Assembly (NCBI RefSeq): GCF_007989825.1
Contig: NZ_BJUA01000002.1
Coordinates: forward strand, 1 to 64,000
Length of the DNA: 64,000 nucleotides
Direction: 5' to 3'
Origin: Cellulomonas persica
GTDB lineage: Bacteria; Actinomycetota; Actinomycetes; Actinomycetales; Cellulomonadaceae
Part shown: positions 37,871-46,469 of the stretch, piece by piece
Numbering within the stretch: the first letter of the stretch is position 1
Layout: the number at the start of each line of letters is the position of its first letter
Position numbers and translations under genes: made by a program
Notes under the pieces: model-generated
The model's database searches: none
The model's input: only the letters and a program-made list of their open reading frames with translations
Told to the model about the DNA's origin: nothing

Positions 37871-39106
37871 ATGACGACGCACGTCGGAGCGCCCTCCTCG
37901 GACGCCGGGACGGCGGCTGCGCTGCTCGCGCAGTCGGCCCAGAAGTACGGGTTCGTGCTGCCCGGGGCCGACGACCGCACGGGTCTGGGCTCGGTGCTCG
38001 CGGGAGCGGCCGGAGCGCTGCACGAGGCGGCCGGTGCGAGCGACGGCCTGCCGGCGGCCGCGGGCTGGGCGGCGGCGCGCGCGCTCGTCGGGGTGCCCGC
38101 GAGCCCGCGCGTGTGCGTCGTGCTCGTGGACGGTCTCGGCCACCTGAACCTGGCCGAGCGCAGCGGGCACGCGCCGTTCCTGCGCCGTGCCGTCGACGGC
38201 TCGAGCCCGGTCTCGAGCACGTTCCCGTCGACCACGGCGACCGCGCTGGGCACGTTCGGCACCGCCGTGCCGCCCGGCGGGACCGGGATGCTGGGCTACA
38301 CCGTGCGCGTGCCCGGCACGGGAGCGCTCGCCAACCTCGTCTCGTGGAGCGACGCGCCCGCGCCCGAGACGTGGCAGCCGCACGCGAGCACGTTCGAGCT
38401 CCTGACGGCCGCCGGGACCCCGGTCACGAGCGTGGGGCCGGCGCGGTTCGCGGGGTCCGGCCTGACGCGGGCGGCGCTGCGCGGCTCGCGCTACGTGGCC
38501 GCCGAGTCGCTCGCCGACCGCGTCGACGCGGCGCTCCAGGCGCTGCGTCAGCCCGGCCTGGCCTACCTGTACTGGGGTGACGTCGACAAGGTCGGGCACC
38601 ACCACGGTGTGGGCTCGTGGCAGTGGGGCGACGCGCTCGCCGAGGCCGACGCCGAGATCGGCCGGCTCGCGCGCCTCATGCCGCGCGGGGGAGTGCTCGT
38701 CGTGACCGCCGACCACGGGATGGTCGACGTCGACCGGACGCGGCGGTGGGACGTCGCGTCCGACGCGCGACTGTCGGCCGGTGTCGACCTGGTCGCGGGC
38801 GAGCCGCGCGCGAGCCACGTGCACCTCGCGCGCGGTGTCCCCGTCGAGCGGGTGCGCGACGCGTGGCAGGACGTCCTGGGCGACGACGGCCTCGTGCTCA
38901 CGCGCGACGAGGTGGTCGACTCCGGCCTGATCGGCCCCGTCGACGACCGTGTGCGTCCCGTCGTGGGCGACCTCATGGTCGCGATGGCGGGCGCCGCGAC
39001 CGTCGTCGACACGCGCACGCAGACCGCCGCGTCGCTCGACATGGTGGGCGTCCACGGGTCGCTCACACCGCACGAGATGCTGGTGCCCTGCATCGTCGTC
39101 GCGTGA
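37871..39106 (+). CDS. Alkaline-phosphatase-superfamily phosphodiesterase/nucleotide pyrophosphatase
   Basis: A 411-residue metal-dependent hydrolase. The metal/nucleophile pattern is visible: VVLVDGLG, then FPSTTATALGTF with the nucleophilic Thr, YWGDVDKVGHHHG, VVTADHGMVDV, and a late GVHGSLTPHEM. This corresponds to the type I phosphodiesterase/nucleotide pyrophosphatase group. No signal peptide is visible, so a cytoplasmic location is likely. It follows the DUF5998 gene after one base. Confidence 0.88.
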   Translation: MTTHVGAPSSDAGTAAALLAQSAQKYGFVLPGADDRTGLGSVLAGAAGALHEAAGASDGLPAAAGWAAARALVGVPASPRVCVVLVDGLGHLNLAERSGHAPFLRRAVDGSSPVSSTFPSTTATALGTFGTAVPPGGTGMLGYTVRVPGTGALANLVSWSDAPAPETWQPHASTFELLTAAGTPVTSVGPARFAGSGLTRAALRGSRYVAAESLADRVDAALQALRQPGLAYLYWGDVDKVGHHHGVGSWQWGDALAEADAEIGRLARLMPRGGVLVVTADHGMVDVDRTRRWDVASDARLSAGVDLVAGEPRASHVHLARGVPVERVRDAWQDVLGDDGLVLTRDEVVDSGLIGPVDDRVRPVVGDLMVAMAGAATVVDTRTQTAASLDMVGVHGSLTPHEMLVPCIVVA

Positions 39107-39197
39107 CGCGGCCCGGCGAACCGCGGGGTGCGGCGCGAGCGGCCGCGTCTGCGAGGATGTGCGGCGCACGACAGGACGAGGACGAGGGGCGGGCACG

Positions 39198-39884
39198 GTG
39201 GCCGAGCTGGTGTTCTTCTCGGGCACGATGGACTGCGGCAAGTCGACGCTCGCGCTCCAGATGCACCACAACCACGCCGCGCGAGGCCGCGACGGCGTGC
39301 TGTTCACGCGGCACGACCGCTCGGGCAACGCGACGATCTCGTCGCGCCTCGGGCTGACCAAGCGCGCGCACGAGGTCGACGACCGCACGGACTTCTGGGC
39401 CGAGGTGATCGGCCGCCGCACGCAGGGCCGTCCCGTCGACTACGTGCTGGGCGACGAGGCGCAGTTCTACACGGCCGAGCAGGTCGAGCAGCTCGCTCGC
39501 GTCGTCGACGAGCTCGGGGTCGACGTGTACGCGTTCGGCATCTCGTCCGACTTCCGCGCGCGGCTCTTCCCCGGGTCGCAGCGGCTCGTCGAGCTCGCGG
39601 ACCGGGTCGAGGTGCTGCAGGTCCGCGCGCTGTGCTGGTGCGGCGCGCGGGCGACGCACAATGCCCGCACGGTCGACGGCGAGATGGTCGTCGAGGGTGA
39701 GCAGGTCGTCGTCGGGGACGTGGCGGGCAGTCCCGACGCGTCGGTCGGCGAGGTGCAGTACGAGGTGCTGTGCCGGCGGCACCACATGCGGCGGATGACC
39801 GCCGCCGTCGCGCGTGCCGCGGCGCCGAACGCGCAGACCCTGGTCACGTCCGTGCTCGTCGAGCAGCCGACGCTCGACGTCTGA
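39198..39884 (+). CDS. tdk: Thymidine kinase-family protein
   Basis: A 228-residue protein with a TK1-type fold. The P-loop is FFSGTMDCGKSTLALQ, and the Mg-binding LGDEAQFYTAEQVEQLARVV matches the TK DEAQF motif. A zinc-binding region is visible as CWCG with a later CRRHH. It would phosphorylate thymidine in the salvage pathway. GTG 39198 follows GAGGGG. Actinobacteria often lack TK1, so this is somewhat unusual; the Cys pattern differs from the classic four-Cys TK1, so other P-loop roles are possible. Confidence 0.85.
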   Translation: MAELVFFSGTMDCGKSTLALQMHHNHAARGRDGVLFTRHDRSGNATISSRLGLTKRAHEVDDRTDFWAEVIGRRTQGRPVDYVLGDEAQFYTAEQVEQLARVVDELGVDVYAFGISSDFRARLFPGSQRLVELADRVEVLQVRALCWCGARATHNARTVDGEMVVEGEQVVVGDVAGSPDASVGEVQYEVLCRRHHMRRMTAAVARAAAPNAQTLVTSVLVEQPTLDV

Positions 39885-39929
39885 GCGTCGCGTGCCGACC
39901 GGCTGCTGAGCGCCGACCGACCGTTCGTC

Positions 39930-41057
39930 CTACTCCGGACGCGCCCCGAACACGATCTCGTCCCAGCTCGGCACCTTCGCGCGCGTCTTGCGCCCGCGCG
40001 GCCGGTCCTCGTGCGCGGGGGCCTTCGCGTGCTCCTGCTCGGCGGGCTCGTCGGGCGGCGACGCGGTCGAGGCGGCCGCCGGGACCGCGGCCTCGGGTGC
40101 CGTGGCGTCGTCGGTCGCCGGCTCGGTGGCCGGCCGGGCCACGAGTCGGTGCGCCGGCAGCACGACCGCCTCGGCCCGCTCGTCGGCGTCCGCGGGGTGC
40201 GCACCCGGGACGTCCTCGAGGCGCGAGAAGTCGAACGCGTGCTGCGGGCCGAAGCCCTCGAACTGGGCGTCGTCGTCCTCCTCGGGCTCGACCGCCTGCC
40301 GCACGCCGCGGCGCGCCTGCAGGTCGTCGAGGAGGGCGTGCGTCTGCTCCTGCGGGTCGACGGCCGGCTGCTCGTGCGTGTCGCCGTCGGCCTGGTCGCC
40401 ACCGCCGATCGGGCGCACGGCCGCGACCGACTCGAAGTCGAACACCACGTCACGCACCGCGGCGAGGTGGCGGCGTGAGACGGGCTCGTCGGGCAGCTCG
40501 GTCTCGGACAGCCAGCGGGCCTCGTCCTCGTCGGCGACGAGCGTGCGGGCCGCGGGGTCGAACGACCACCGGGCCTCGCGCGGCGAGTCGTCCACGGTGA
40601 ACCGCGCCAGGACGAACCACGGACCGTTCGCCTCGCGGGCGGCGTCCCACGCGAGCGACGACAGGTCGACCCCGCGCGCGGCGAGGCGGTCCGTCACGAG
40701 GTCACCGAGCACGGGCGCACCGTGGTCACGGCCGACCCGCGAGGCACGCGCCTGCTCGGCGACGTACTCGCGCTCGGCGAGCACCGGGCCCTCGTAGCGG
40801 CGCACGTGCGCGACCGGCAGCCCCGACTGCTCGGCGACCTCCTGCGTCGTGGCGCCTGCCCGGATGCGGGCCTGGATCTCGCGCGGCGACAGCGCGCTCG
40901 CGCTCTCGGCGCGCAGCTGCTCGAGCTGCGGTCGGTCGCGGCGGACGGCCGCGCGCAGCGGCTCGTCGATGCGGACGCGGAACCGCTCGCCGTCCGCGCG
41001 CGTGAGCACGAGGTGCTCGCCGTCGTCGGCCAGACCCACCAGCTCGAGCTCATCCAT
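39930..41057 (-). CDS. sepH: Septation protein SepH (DUF3071)
   Basis: A cell-division protein that binds FtsZ and promotes its assembly, known from Streptomyces and mycobacteria. The 375-residue protein has the conserved N-terminal domain (MDELELVGLADDGEHLVLTR to about residue 165) with a helix-turn-helix-like TTQEVAEQSGLPVAHVRRYE, a long disordered acidic/Ala-rich middle, and the short conserved C-terminal motif PSWDEIVFGARPE. ATG 41057 follows AGGAGG. It is convergent with tdk, 45 bp apart. Confidence 0.92.
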   Translation of the reverse strand: MDELELVGLADDGEHLVLTRADGERFRVRIDEPLRAAVRRDRPQLEQLRAESASALSPREIQARIRAGATTQEVAEQSGLPVAHVRRYEGPVLAEREYVAEQARASRVGRDHGAPVLGDLVTDRLAARGVDLSSLAWDAAREANGPWFVLARFTVDDSPREARWSFDPAARTLVADEDEARWLSETELPDEPVSRRHLAAVRDVVFDFESVAAVRPIGGGDQADGDTHEQPAVDPQEQTHALLDDLQARRGVRQAVEPEEDDDAQFEGFGPQHAFDFSRLEDVPGAHPADADERAEAVVLPAHRLVARPATEPATDDATAPEAAVPAAASTASPPDEPAEQEHAKAPAHEDRPRGRKTRAKVPSWDEIVFGARPE

Positions 41058-41172
41058 ACGTCCTCCTACTGCCTCACGGTCGAGGGTGCCACCTTCTGCA
41101 CGTCTGCGGGCGGAGGTGGGCCCGGTGTGCCGTCCCTCTCGGATGTGACGCTCGGGGTGTCATCATGCACTC

Positions 41173-41802
41173 GTGGTCGGCGACATCCCGTTCGAACCGG
41201 TGCTCGAGATCGTCGGCGTCGGGGTCGGAGCGATGTCGGGAGCGCTCGCCGCGGTCCGCAAGCAGTTCGACGTGTTCGGCATCTTCGTGCTCGGCTGGGC
41301 GGCCGGGCTCGGTGGTGGACTCCTGCGTGATGTGCTGATCGGCGCGGTGCCGCCCGTGGGCATCTCCGACTGGCGGCTCATCGTCACCGCGCTGGTCGGT
41401 GCGCTCGTCATGTACTTCTTCCACCCGCGGCTGCAGCGGGCACGCCGGTTCATCGTCGTGCTCGACGCCGGTGCGCTCGCGGTGTTCACGGTCGTCGGGA
41501 CGGTCAAGGGCCTCGAGTACGGCACGACCGCGGTCGCCGCGGTGATCGTCGGCGTCATCACGGGGGCGGGCGGCGGCGTCCTGCGCGACCTGCTGACCGG
41601 TGAGGTGCCGGTGGTGCTGCACGACCGCCAGCTCTACGCGGTCCCCGCGCTGCTCGGCGCCGCGGCGACGACCGGACTGTGGATCGCGGGCCGGCCGACC
41701 CCGCTCGTGCTCTCCGCGGTGGTGCTCGGGGTGTTCGCGCTTCGCGTGCTGTCGCTGCGCTTCCGGCTGCACGCACCCGGGCCCTGGCGCGGACGTCCCT
41801 GA
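41173..41802 (+). CDS. TRIC-family (UPF0126) trimeric cation channel
   Basis: A 209-residue membrane protein with about seven helices in two internal repeats. Each repeat carries the glycine/arginine signature: GLGGGLLRDVLIG near residue 48 and GAGGGVLRDLLTGE near residue 135. Prokaryotic TRIC channels conduct K+ and Na+. GTG 41173 follows CATCAT 6 nt upstream (possibly leaderless). Divergent from sepH. Confidence 0.9.
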   Translation: MVGDIPFEPVLEIVGVGVGAMSGALAAVRKQFDVFGIFVLGWAAGLGGGLLRDVLIGAVPPVGISDWRLIVTALVGALVMYFFHPRLQRARRFIVVLDAGALAVFTVVGTVKGLEYGTTAVAAVIVGVITGAGGGVLRDLLTGEVPVVLHDRQLYAVPALLGAAATTGLWIAGRPTPLVLSAVVLGVFALRVLSLRFRLHAPGPWRGRP

Positions 41803-41901
41803 GACCGCGCGTCGGCGATGGCTGCGTCACGGCGGACGCAGGCCGGGGTCCGGTCGAGGGCGGCGACGAGGGGACGGCCGTTCCGACGGCAGGATGGACC
41901 C

Positions 41902-42756
41902 ATGAGCACACCCGAACCGCACGACGTCTCGGCGCTCGTCGCCACCGCGCAGATCCTGGCGCGCGAGGCCGGATCCCTCGTGCACGAGGGCCGTCCCGCC
42001 CGCGTCCGTGTCCACGCGACGAAGTCCAGCCCGGTCGACGTGGTCACCGCGATGGACCTCGCGTCCGAGGAGCTGCTGCGGCGGCGCCTCGCGGAGCTGC
42101 GGCCCGACGACGGCATCCTGGGTGAGGAGCAGGGGTTCGTCCCGGGGACCAGCGGTGTGACGTGGGTCGTCGACCCCATCGACGGGACCGTCAACTACCT
42201 GTACGGCCTCGCGTCCTGGTCGGTGTCGGTCGCCGCGGTCGTCGGCCCGCCCGGAGCGCCGCTCGACCGAGCGCCCGAGCCGCAGACGTGGACGGCGCTC
42301 GCGGGGGCGGTGCACGCGCCCGCCGACGGGCGTACGTTCCTGGCCGGTCGAGGCCTGGGCGCCACGCTCGACGGCGAGCCGCTGCGGGTCAACGAGCCCA
42401 AGCCGCTCGAGCTGAGCCTCGTCGGGACGGGCTTCGGCTACCTCGTCGAGCGACGACGCGCGCAGGCCGCGATCGTCGCCGAGCTGCTGCCGCTCGTGCG
42501 CGACATCCGGCGTCTCGGATCGGCCGCGCTCGACCTGTGCGCGGTGGCCTCCGGCGCCCTCGACCTGTACTACGAGCGCGGTCTGGCGCCGTGGGACCAG
42601 GCCGCCGGCGCGCTCGTCGCGCAGGAGGCAGGAGCGCTCGTCACCGGCCTGCACGGCAGGCGTGCTGACCACGAGATGACGGTTGCCGGAACCCCTGGCA
42701 CGATCGAGGCGCTGGTCACGTTTCTCGAGTCTCGCAAGGCCGATTCGACGGCGTAG
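41902..42756 (+). CDS. suhB: Inositol monophosphatase-family protein
   Basis: A Mg-dependent phosphatase that would hydrolyse inositol 1-phosphate for phosphatidylinositol or mycothiol synthesis. The 284-residue protein has VTAMDLASE, ILGEEQGF, and the metal motif WVVDPIDGTVNYLYG, with a final YYERGLAPWDQAAGALVAQEAGA. It is the positional counterpart of M. tuberculosis suhB (Rv2701c). ATG 41902 has AGGATG upstream. Confidence 0.92.
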   Translation: MSTPEPHDVSALVATAQILAREAGSLVHEGRPARVRVHATKSSPVDVVTAMDLASEELLRRRLAELRPDDGILGEEQGFVPGTSGVTWVVDPIDGTVNYLYGLASWSVSVAAVVGPPGAPLDRAPEPQTWTALAGAVHAPADGRTFLAGRGLGATLDGEPLRVNEPKPLELSLVGTGFGYLVERRRAQAAIVAELLPLVRDIRRLGSAALDLCAVASGALDLYYERGLAPWDQAAGALVAQEAGALVTGLHGRRADHEMTVAGTPGTIEALVTFLESRKADSTA

Positions 42757-42919
42757 TCCGATCCACCCGTCGGTGTGATCGTTGTCTGCGTCACCTCTGT
42801 TCGCGTGTGGCACGGATGTGGTGCACAATCCCCTGCGCGCGGGAACAAAAGGCTCCAGCTGTGCATTGATCACGCGTACTCATCAGCCTGCAACACAAAG
42901 ACGGAGTGTGAAGCCCCAG
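42757..42919 (+). promoter_or_regulatory. AT-richer promoter region of the DUF4193 gene
   Basis: This stretch is the least GC-rich of the neighbourhood. TTCGCG and CACAAT, 18 bp apart, form a poor SigA-like promoter, and GGGAAC-N18-ATTG from 42841 on resembles a SigR-type element except for its last box. Both assignments are weak. Confidence 0.3.
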
Positions 42920-43219
42920 ATGGCTACCGACTACGACGCACCGCGCAAGACCGAGGAGGACCTGAGCGAGGACTCGCTGCAGGAGCTCCAGGCGCGGCGC
43001 GCGGACAAGAACTCGGGCGTGGTCGACGAGGACGAGACCGAAGCGGCTGAAGGGTTCGAGCTGCCCGGCGCCGACCTGTCGGGCGAGGAGCTCTCGGTCC
43101 GCGTGCTGCCGCGGCAGGCCGACGAGTTCACGTGCTCGCGCTGCTTCCTCGTCCATCACCGCAGCCAGCTCGCCTACGAGCGAGACGGCCAGCAGGTCTG
43201 CTCGGAGTGTGCTGCCTGA
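42920..43219 (+). CDS. DUF4193-family small zinc-ribbon protein
   Basis: A 99-residue protein conserved in most actinobacteria. It starts MATDYDAPRKTEEDLSEDSL, a nearly invariant N-terminus, and ends with a zinc-ribbon CSRCFLVHHRSQLA...CSEC. It is acidic in the middle. Its function is unknown, and it is the counterpart of M. tuberculosis Rv2699c. It is followed by a strong terminator. Confidence 0.93.
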   Translation: MATDYDAPRKTEEDLSEDSLQELQARRADKNSGVVDEDETEAAEGFELPGADLSGEELSVRVLPRQADEFTCSRCFLVHHRSQLAYERDGQQVCSECAA

Positions 43220-43244
43220 CCTTCACCGCAGGCACCCTGAGACC

Positions 43245-43279
43245 ACGACGGCCGGTCCCGAGACGGGGCCGGCCGTCGT
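43245..43279. terminator. 15-bp terminator hairpin after DUF4193 gene
   Basis: 43245-43259 pairs with 43265-43279 with one G-U pair and a 5-nt loop, between the convergent DUF4193 and DUF3093 genes. Confidence 0.75.
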
Positions 43280-43318
43280 CGTGCCCGGTGCGTGTGCGGC
43301 ATGCGTACCGCCGAGGCG

Positions 43319-43810
43319 TCAGCCGCGCGTGAGCGCGGCGACGAGCTCGTCGGGGCGCCGTGTCGAGACGATCCAGTAGGGCGTCGGGTCCTGGGGATCG
43401 TCCACGTCGACGCGCACCGCGCTGTGCACCCAGCCGCGCAGGCAGACGTAGGCGCGCGCGTCGAGACCCGGGCCGAGCGCCTCGCGCAGCTCGGCACCCG
43501 CCAGGGCGCGCGGGGCGCGCAGGAGGTCGAGAGGGATGTGCGCACGTCCGGCGACGAGCTCGCCGCCGCGCACCCGCACGCGCGGCGTCCAGCGCACGAC
43601 GAGCAGCACGGCGACGACGGCGGCGACCGCGGCGACGGCGGTGGCCAGCACCAGGTCGACCGGCAGCAGTGCGATCCACAGGGTGACGACGAGGCCGGCG
43701 ACCGCGAACCAGCCGAGCGGGCCGAACCGCAACGCCTCGTCGAAGGTGCTCGAGGCAGTCTGGACGGCGTCGGGCGAGGGGCGGCGTGCGGGGTCGGGCG
43801 TCGCGGGCAT
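43319..43810 (-). CDS. DUF3093-family membrane protein
   Basis: A 163-residue protein with two membrane helices near residues 33-70 (LGWFAVAGLVVTLWIALLPV, then a second stretch), followed by a soluble C-terminal domain with YVCLRGWVHSAVRVDVDDPQ and YWIVSTRRPDELVAAL. The C-terminal end is the conserved part of the family. Counterpart of Rv2698. GATGCT lies 6 nt before the ATG, consistent with a leaderless transcript. Divergent from dut. Confidence 0.88.
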   Translation of the reverse strand: MPATPDPARRPSPDAVQTASSTFDEALRFGPLGWFAVAGLVVTLWIALLPVDLVLATAVAAVAAVVAVLLVVRWTPRVRVRGGELVAGRAHIPLDLLRAPRALAGAELREALGPGLDARAYVCLRGWVHSAVRVDVDDPQDPTPYWIVSTRRPDELVAALTRG

Positions 43811-43930
43811 GGGACCAGCATCCCAGAGCGACCGGCACGGGACGGCAGGACGTGCGCGTCGTCGCGCGCGCTGCCGTTGCAGGAGGTGGCCGCCCTGGGG
43901 ACGACGGCGCCCCGGCGCTCGGTGGGCCGG

Positions 43931-43936
43931 TAGGGT
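43931..43936 (+). promoter_or_regulatory. Minus-10 box TAGGGT of a leaderless dut promoter
   Basis: TAGGGT ends 6 nt before the dut GTG, without a ribosome site. Confidence 0.6.
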
Positions 43937-43942
43937 CGGCGC

Positions 43943-44431
43943 GTGACGACCGAGCCCGCCCTGGAGGTGCTGCTGCAGCGCCTCGACCCCGACCTGCCCG
44001 CCCCGTCGTACGCCCACCCCGGCGACGCCGGGGCAGACCTCGTGACGCGGATCGACGTGGTGATCCCGCCGCAGGGTCGCGTGACGGTCCCGACGGGGAC
44101 GTCGATCGCGCTCCCGGACGGGTACGCCGCGTTCGTCCACCCGCGCTCGGGGCTCGCCGCGCGGCACGGGCTCACGATCGTGAACGCCCCTGGGACGGTC
44201 GACGCGGGCTACCGCGGCGAGATCGCGGTGACGCTGCTCAACACCGACGTCGAGCACCCGATCGAGCTGCACCGCGGGGACCGGATCGCCCAGCTCGTCG
44301 TGCAGAAGGTCGAGTGCGTGCGGTTCGTCGAGGTCGAGCGGCTGCCCGGCTCGCACCGCGGTGCGGGTGGGTTCGGCTCGAGCGGGGGATGGAAGACCGC
44401 CGACGGGACGCCCGCGCCCGTGGGCGGCTAG
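43943..44431 (+). CDS. dut: Deoxyuridine 5 prime-triphosphate nucleotidohydrolase
   Basis: Trimeric dUTPase that removes dUTP and supplies dUMP. The 162-residue protein has the five motifs: [45 protein letters not shown], and the C-terminal GAGGFGSSG that closes over the substrate. Counterpart of Rv2697c. Confidence 0.97.
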   Translation: MTTEPALEVLLQRLDPDLPAPSYAHPGDAGADLVTRIDVVIPPQGRVTVPTGTSIALPDGYAAFVHPRSGLAARHGLTIVNAPGTVDAGYRGEIAVTLLNTDVEHPIELHRGDRIAQLVVQKVECVRFVEVERLPGSHRGAGGFGSSGGWKTADGTPAPVGG

Positions 44432-44543
44432 GTCCGCGGCCCGTCGCGGGCTACTGTCGAATCAGCATCGAACTACTGGCTGCCCGCTGCCGTGCGGCGC
44501 GGGCGTGCGACGGGCGCGAGACGCGCCCGAGGAGGAGTGACAC

Positions 44544-45317
44544 GTGGCGATTTTCCGGCGCCGTCCCCAGGGCGACAGCGAGCCCGCGGCGGTCGAGGAG
44601 GAGGTCCAGGCCACCGACGAGCTCGCGACCGATGCTGCCGAGGAGCAGGACGAGGCTGCCTCGTCGCCGGTCGTGACGGGTCGAGGTCCGTGGGACGTCG
44701 ACGACGAGGCCGCCACGAAGATCTCTCGGCTCGACCTGGGTGCCCTGCGGCTGCCGGGTGTGCCCGGCATGGAGCTGCGCATGGAGGTCGACAAGGCGAC
44801 GAACGCGGTCTCCGCGGCGGCTGTCACGGTCGACGGCTCGACGCTGCAGCTGCAGGCGTACGCCGCGCCGCGGTCCGAGGGCATCTGGGACGAGATCCGC
44901 GCGGAGATCCAGCAGTCGGTCGTCGCGCAGGGTGGCGCGGCCGACGACCTGCCCGGCCCGTTCGGGCGCGAGCTGCTCGCCCGTCTGCCTGCCCGCACGC
45001 CCGAGGGCCGCACGGGTCACCGGCCCGCACGCTTCCTGGGCGTCGACGGGCCGCGCTGGTTCCTGCGTGGCGTGATCACCGGTCGTGCCGCCGTCGAGCC
45101 CGCCGCCGCGCAGGTGCTCGAGCGGGTCTTCGGCGAGGTCGTCGTGGTGCGCGGGACCGAGGCCCGCCCGCCTCGCGACCTGCTCACGCTCACGCTGCCG
45201 GGACGGCCCGAGGCGGCGAGCGCCGCTGCGGCCGGGGAGCAGGCCGACGAGAAGCCCGCGGCCGACCTCGAGTTCGACCCGCTCACGCGGGGTCCGGAGA
45301 TCACGGAGACGCGATGA
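44544..45317 (+). CDS. DUF3710-family protein
   Basis: A 257-residue conserved actinobacterial protein. It has an acidic, Ala-rich N-terminal 50 residues, then GPWDVDDEAATKISRLDLGALRLPGVPGMELRME, and a core with GPRWFLRGVITGRAA and an acidic tail. Function unknown. Counterpart of Rv2696c. The GTG at 44544 follows GAGGAG; a GGGCGC/GCGCCC hairpin lies immediately before that ribosome site and could tune translation. TACTGT near 44452 may be the minus-10 box. Confidence 0.9.
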   Translation: MAIFRRRPQGDSEPAAVEEEVQATDELATDAAEEQDEAASSPVVTGRGPWDVDDEAATKISRLDLGALRLPGVPGMELRMEVDKATNAVSAAAVTVDGSTLQLQAYAAPRSEGIWDEIRAEIQQSVVAQGGAADDLPGPFGRELLARLPARTPEGRTGHRPARFLGVDGPRWFLRGVITGRAAVEPAAAQVLERVFGEVVVVRGTEARPPRDLLTLTLPGRPEAASAAAAGEQADEKPAADLEFDPLTRGPEITETR

Positions 45318-45682
45318 GCCTCAAGGAGGTCCTGCACTCGCTCGCGGCCTCGCAGGCCGAGGTCGAGGCCGCCGAGGAGCGGGTCGAGGCGGGACGCGCG
45401 ATCGGCTGCACGACGGTCGAGAACGCGCCGCTGCGTCGGCGCGCCAAGGTGAGCGGGATCCTGCGCTCGGTCACGTTCCGTCCGCGCGAGGGTGTGCCGG
45501 CGCTCGAGGCCGAGCTGTACGACGGGAGCGGGTCGCTCACGCTCGTGTGGCTCGGACGCCGCGAGATCGCAGGGATCACACCGGGGCGGCGGCTGACGGC
45601 CGACGGCATGGTCTGCATGGTCGAGGGGCGGCGCACGATCTTCAACCCCCGCTACGAGCTGCGTCCCCGAGCCGGTGAGTGA
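45314..45682 (+). CDS. OB-fold nucleic-acid-binding protein
   Basis: A 122-residue protein with an OB fold of the RecG/tRNA-anticodon kind: LRRRAKVSGILRSVTFRPREG, EAELYDGSGSLTLVWLGRREI and GITPGRRLTADGMVCMVEGR. It probably binds DNA or RNA. Counterpart of Rv2694c. Starts by ATGA overlap with the DUF3710 stop, and overlaps the next gene by 8 bp, so the three are one operon. Confidence 0.88.
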   Translation: MSLKEVLHSLAASQAEVEAAEERVEAGRAIGCTTVENAPLRRRAKVSGILRSVTFRPREGVPALEAELYDGSGSLTLVWLGRREIAGITPGRRLTADGMVCMVEGRRTIFNPRYELRPRAGE

Positions 45683-46469
45683 CCGCGAGGTGAGCGCGCC
45701 CGACGACGCGGTGCGTCCCGACGCACCCGACGACGTGGTGCGCCCTGACGACACGGTGCGCGCCGACGCGCCCGACGCGGACGCGGGCCCCGCGCGCGGC
45801 ATGCGCGCGATCACGGGAGAGACGTTCTCGGCATCCGACGCGGTCGGCGGCGTACGCGGCGTCGTCGAGTCGGTCGCCCCTGGTCTGCTGTTCGTCGTCG
45901 TGTACCTCGCGGCCGGGCAGCGGCTGACGCCCGCGCTCGTCGCCGCGAGTGCGGCCGCCCTGGTCGCGGTCGTCGTCCGGCTGGTCCAGCGCACGCCCGT
46001 CACGCAGGCGCTGTCGGGCGTCATCGGCGTCGGCATCGGCGTGGTCTGGGCGTGGCGCACGGGCGACGCGAGCGACTACTTCGCGTACGGGCTGTGGGTC
46101 AACGGGGCCTACCTGCTCGCGACGCTCGTGACGGTCCTCGTCGGCTGGCCGCTGGTCGGCCTGGTCGTGGGCCTGTTCGCGCACGACGGCCCGCTGAACG
46201 GGGGCTCGTGGCGCAACGCGGTCGCGTGGCACGACGACCCTGCGCTGCGCCGCGCCTACACGTGGGCGACGATCCCGTGGGTCGCGATGTTCGCGCTGCG
46301 CATCGCCGTGCAGCTCCCGCTGTACTTCAACGACGAGGTCGCGTGGCTGGGCACGGCGAAGCTCGCGATGGGCGTGCCGCTCACCGCGCTCGCGCTGTGG
46401 ATCAGCTGGGTGCTGGTGCGCTCGACCCGGCCGCGCCGTCAGCAGCAGGAGTCACCTGAGGTCCCGTGA
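45675..46469 (+). CDS. DUF3159-family membrane protein
   Basis: A 264-residue integral membrane protein, counterpart of Rv2693c. Residues 1-45 hold an acidic repeat (DDAVRPDAPDDVVRPDDTVR). About five helices follow, including LLFVVVYLAAGQRL and WATIPWVAMFALRIAVQLPLY. GTG 45675 overlaps the OB-fold gene by 8 bp. The last 68 bp overlap the 3 prime end of the convergent TrkA-type gene. Function unknown. Confidence 0.88.
   Translation: MSDREVSAPDDAVRPDAPDDVVRPDDTVRADAPDADAGPARGMRAITGETFSASDAVGGVRGVVESVAPGLLFVVVYLAAGQRLTPALVAASAAALVAVVVRLVQRTPVTQALSGVIGVGIGVVWAWRTGDASDYFAYGLWVNGAYLLATLVTVLVGWPLVGLVVGLFAHDGPLNGGSWRNAVAWHDDPALRRAYTWATIPWVAMFALRIAVQLPLYFNDEVAWLGTAKLAMGVPLTALALWISWVLVRSTRPRRQQQESPEVP

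Noticed and set aside
42841..42870. GGGAAC-N18-ATTG as a second SigR promoter
   Set aside because: The minus-10 box lacks the essential GTT, so it is kept only as a weak possibility.
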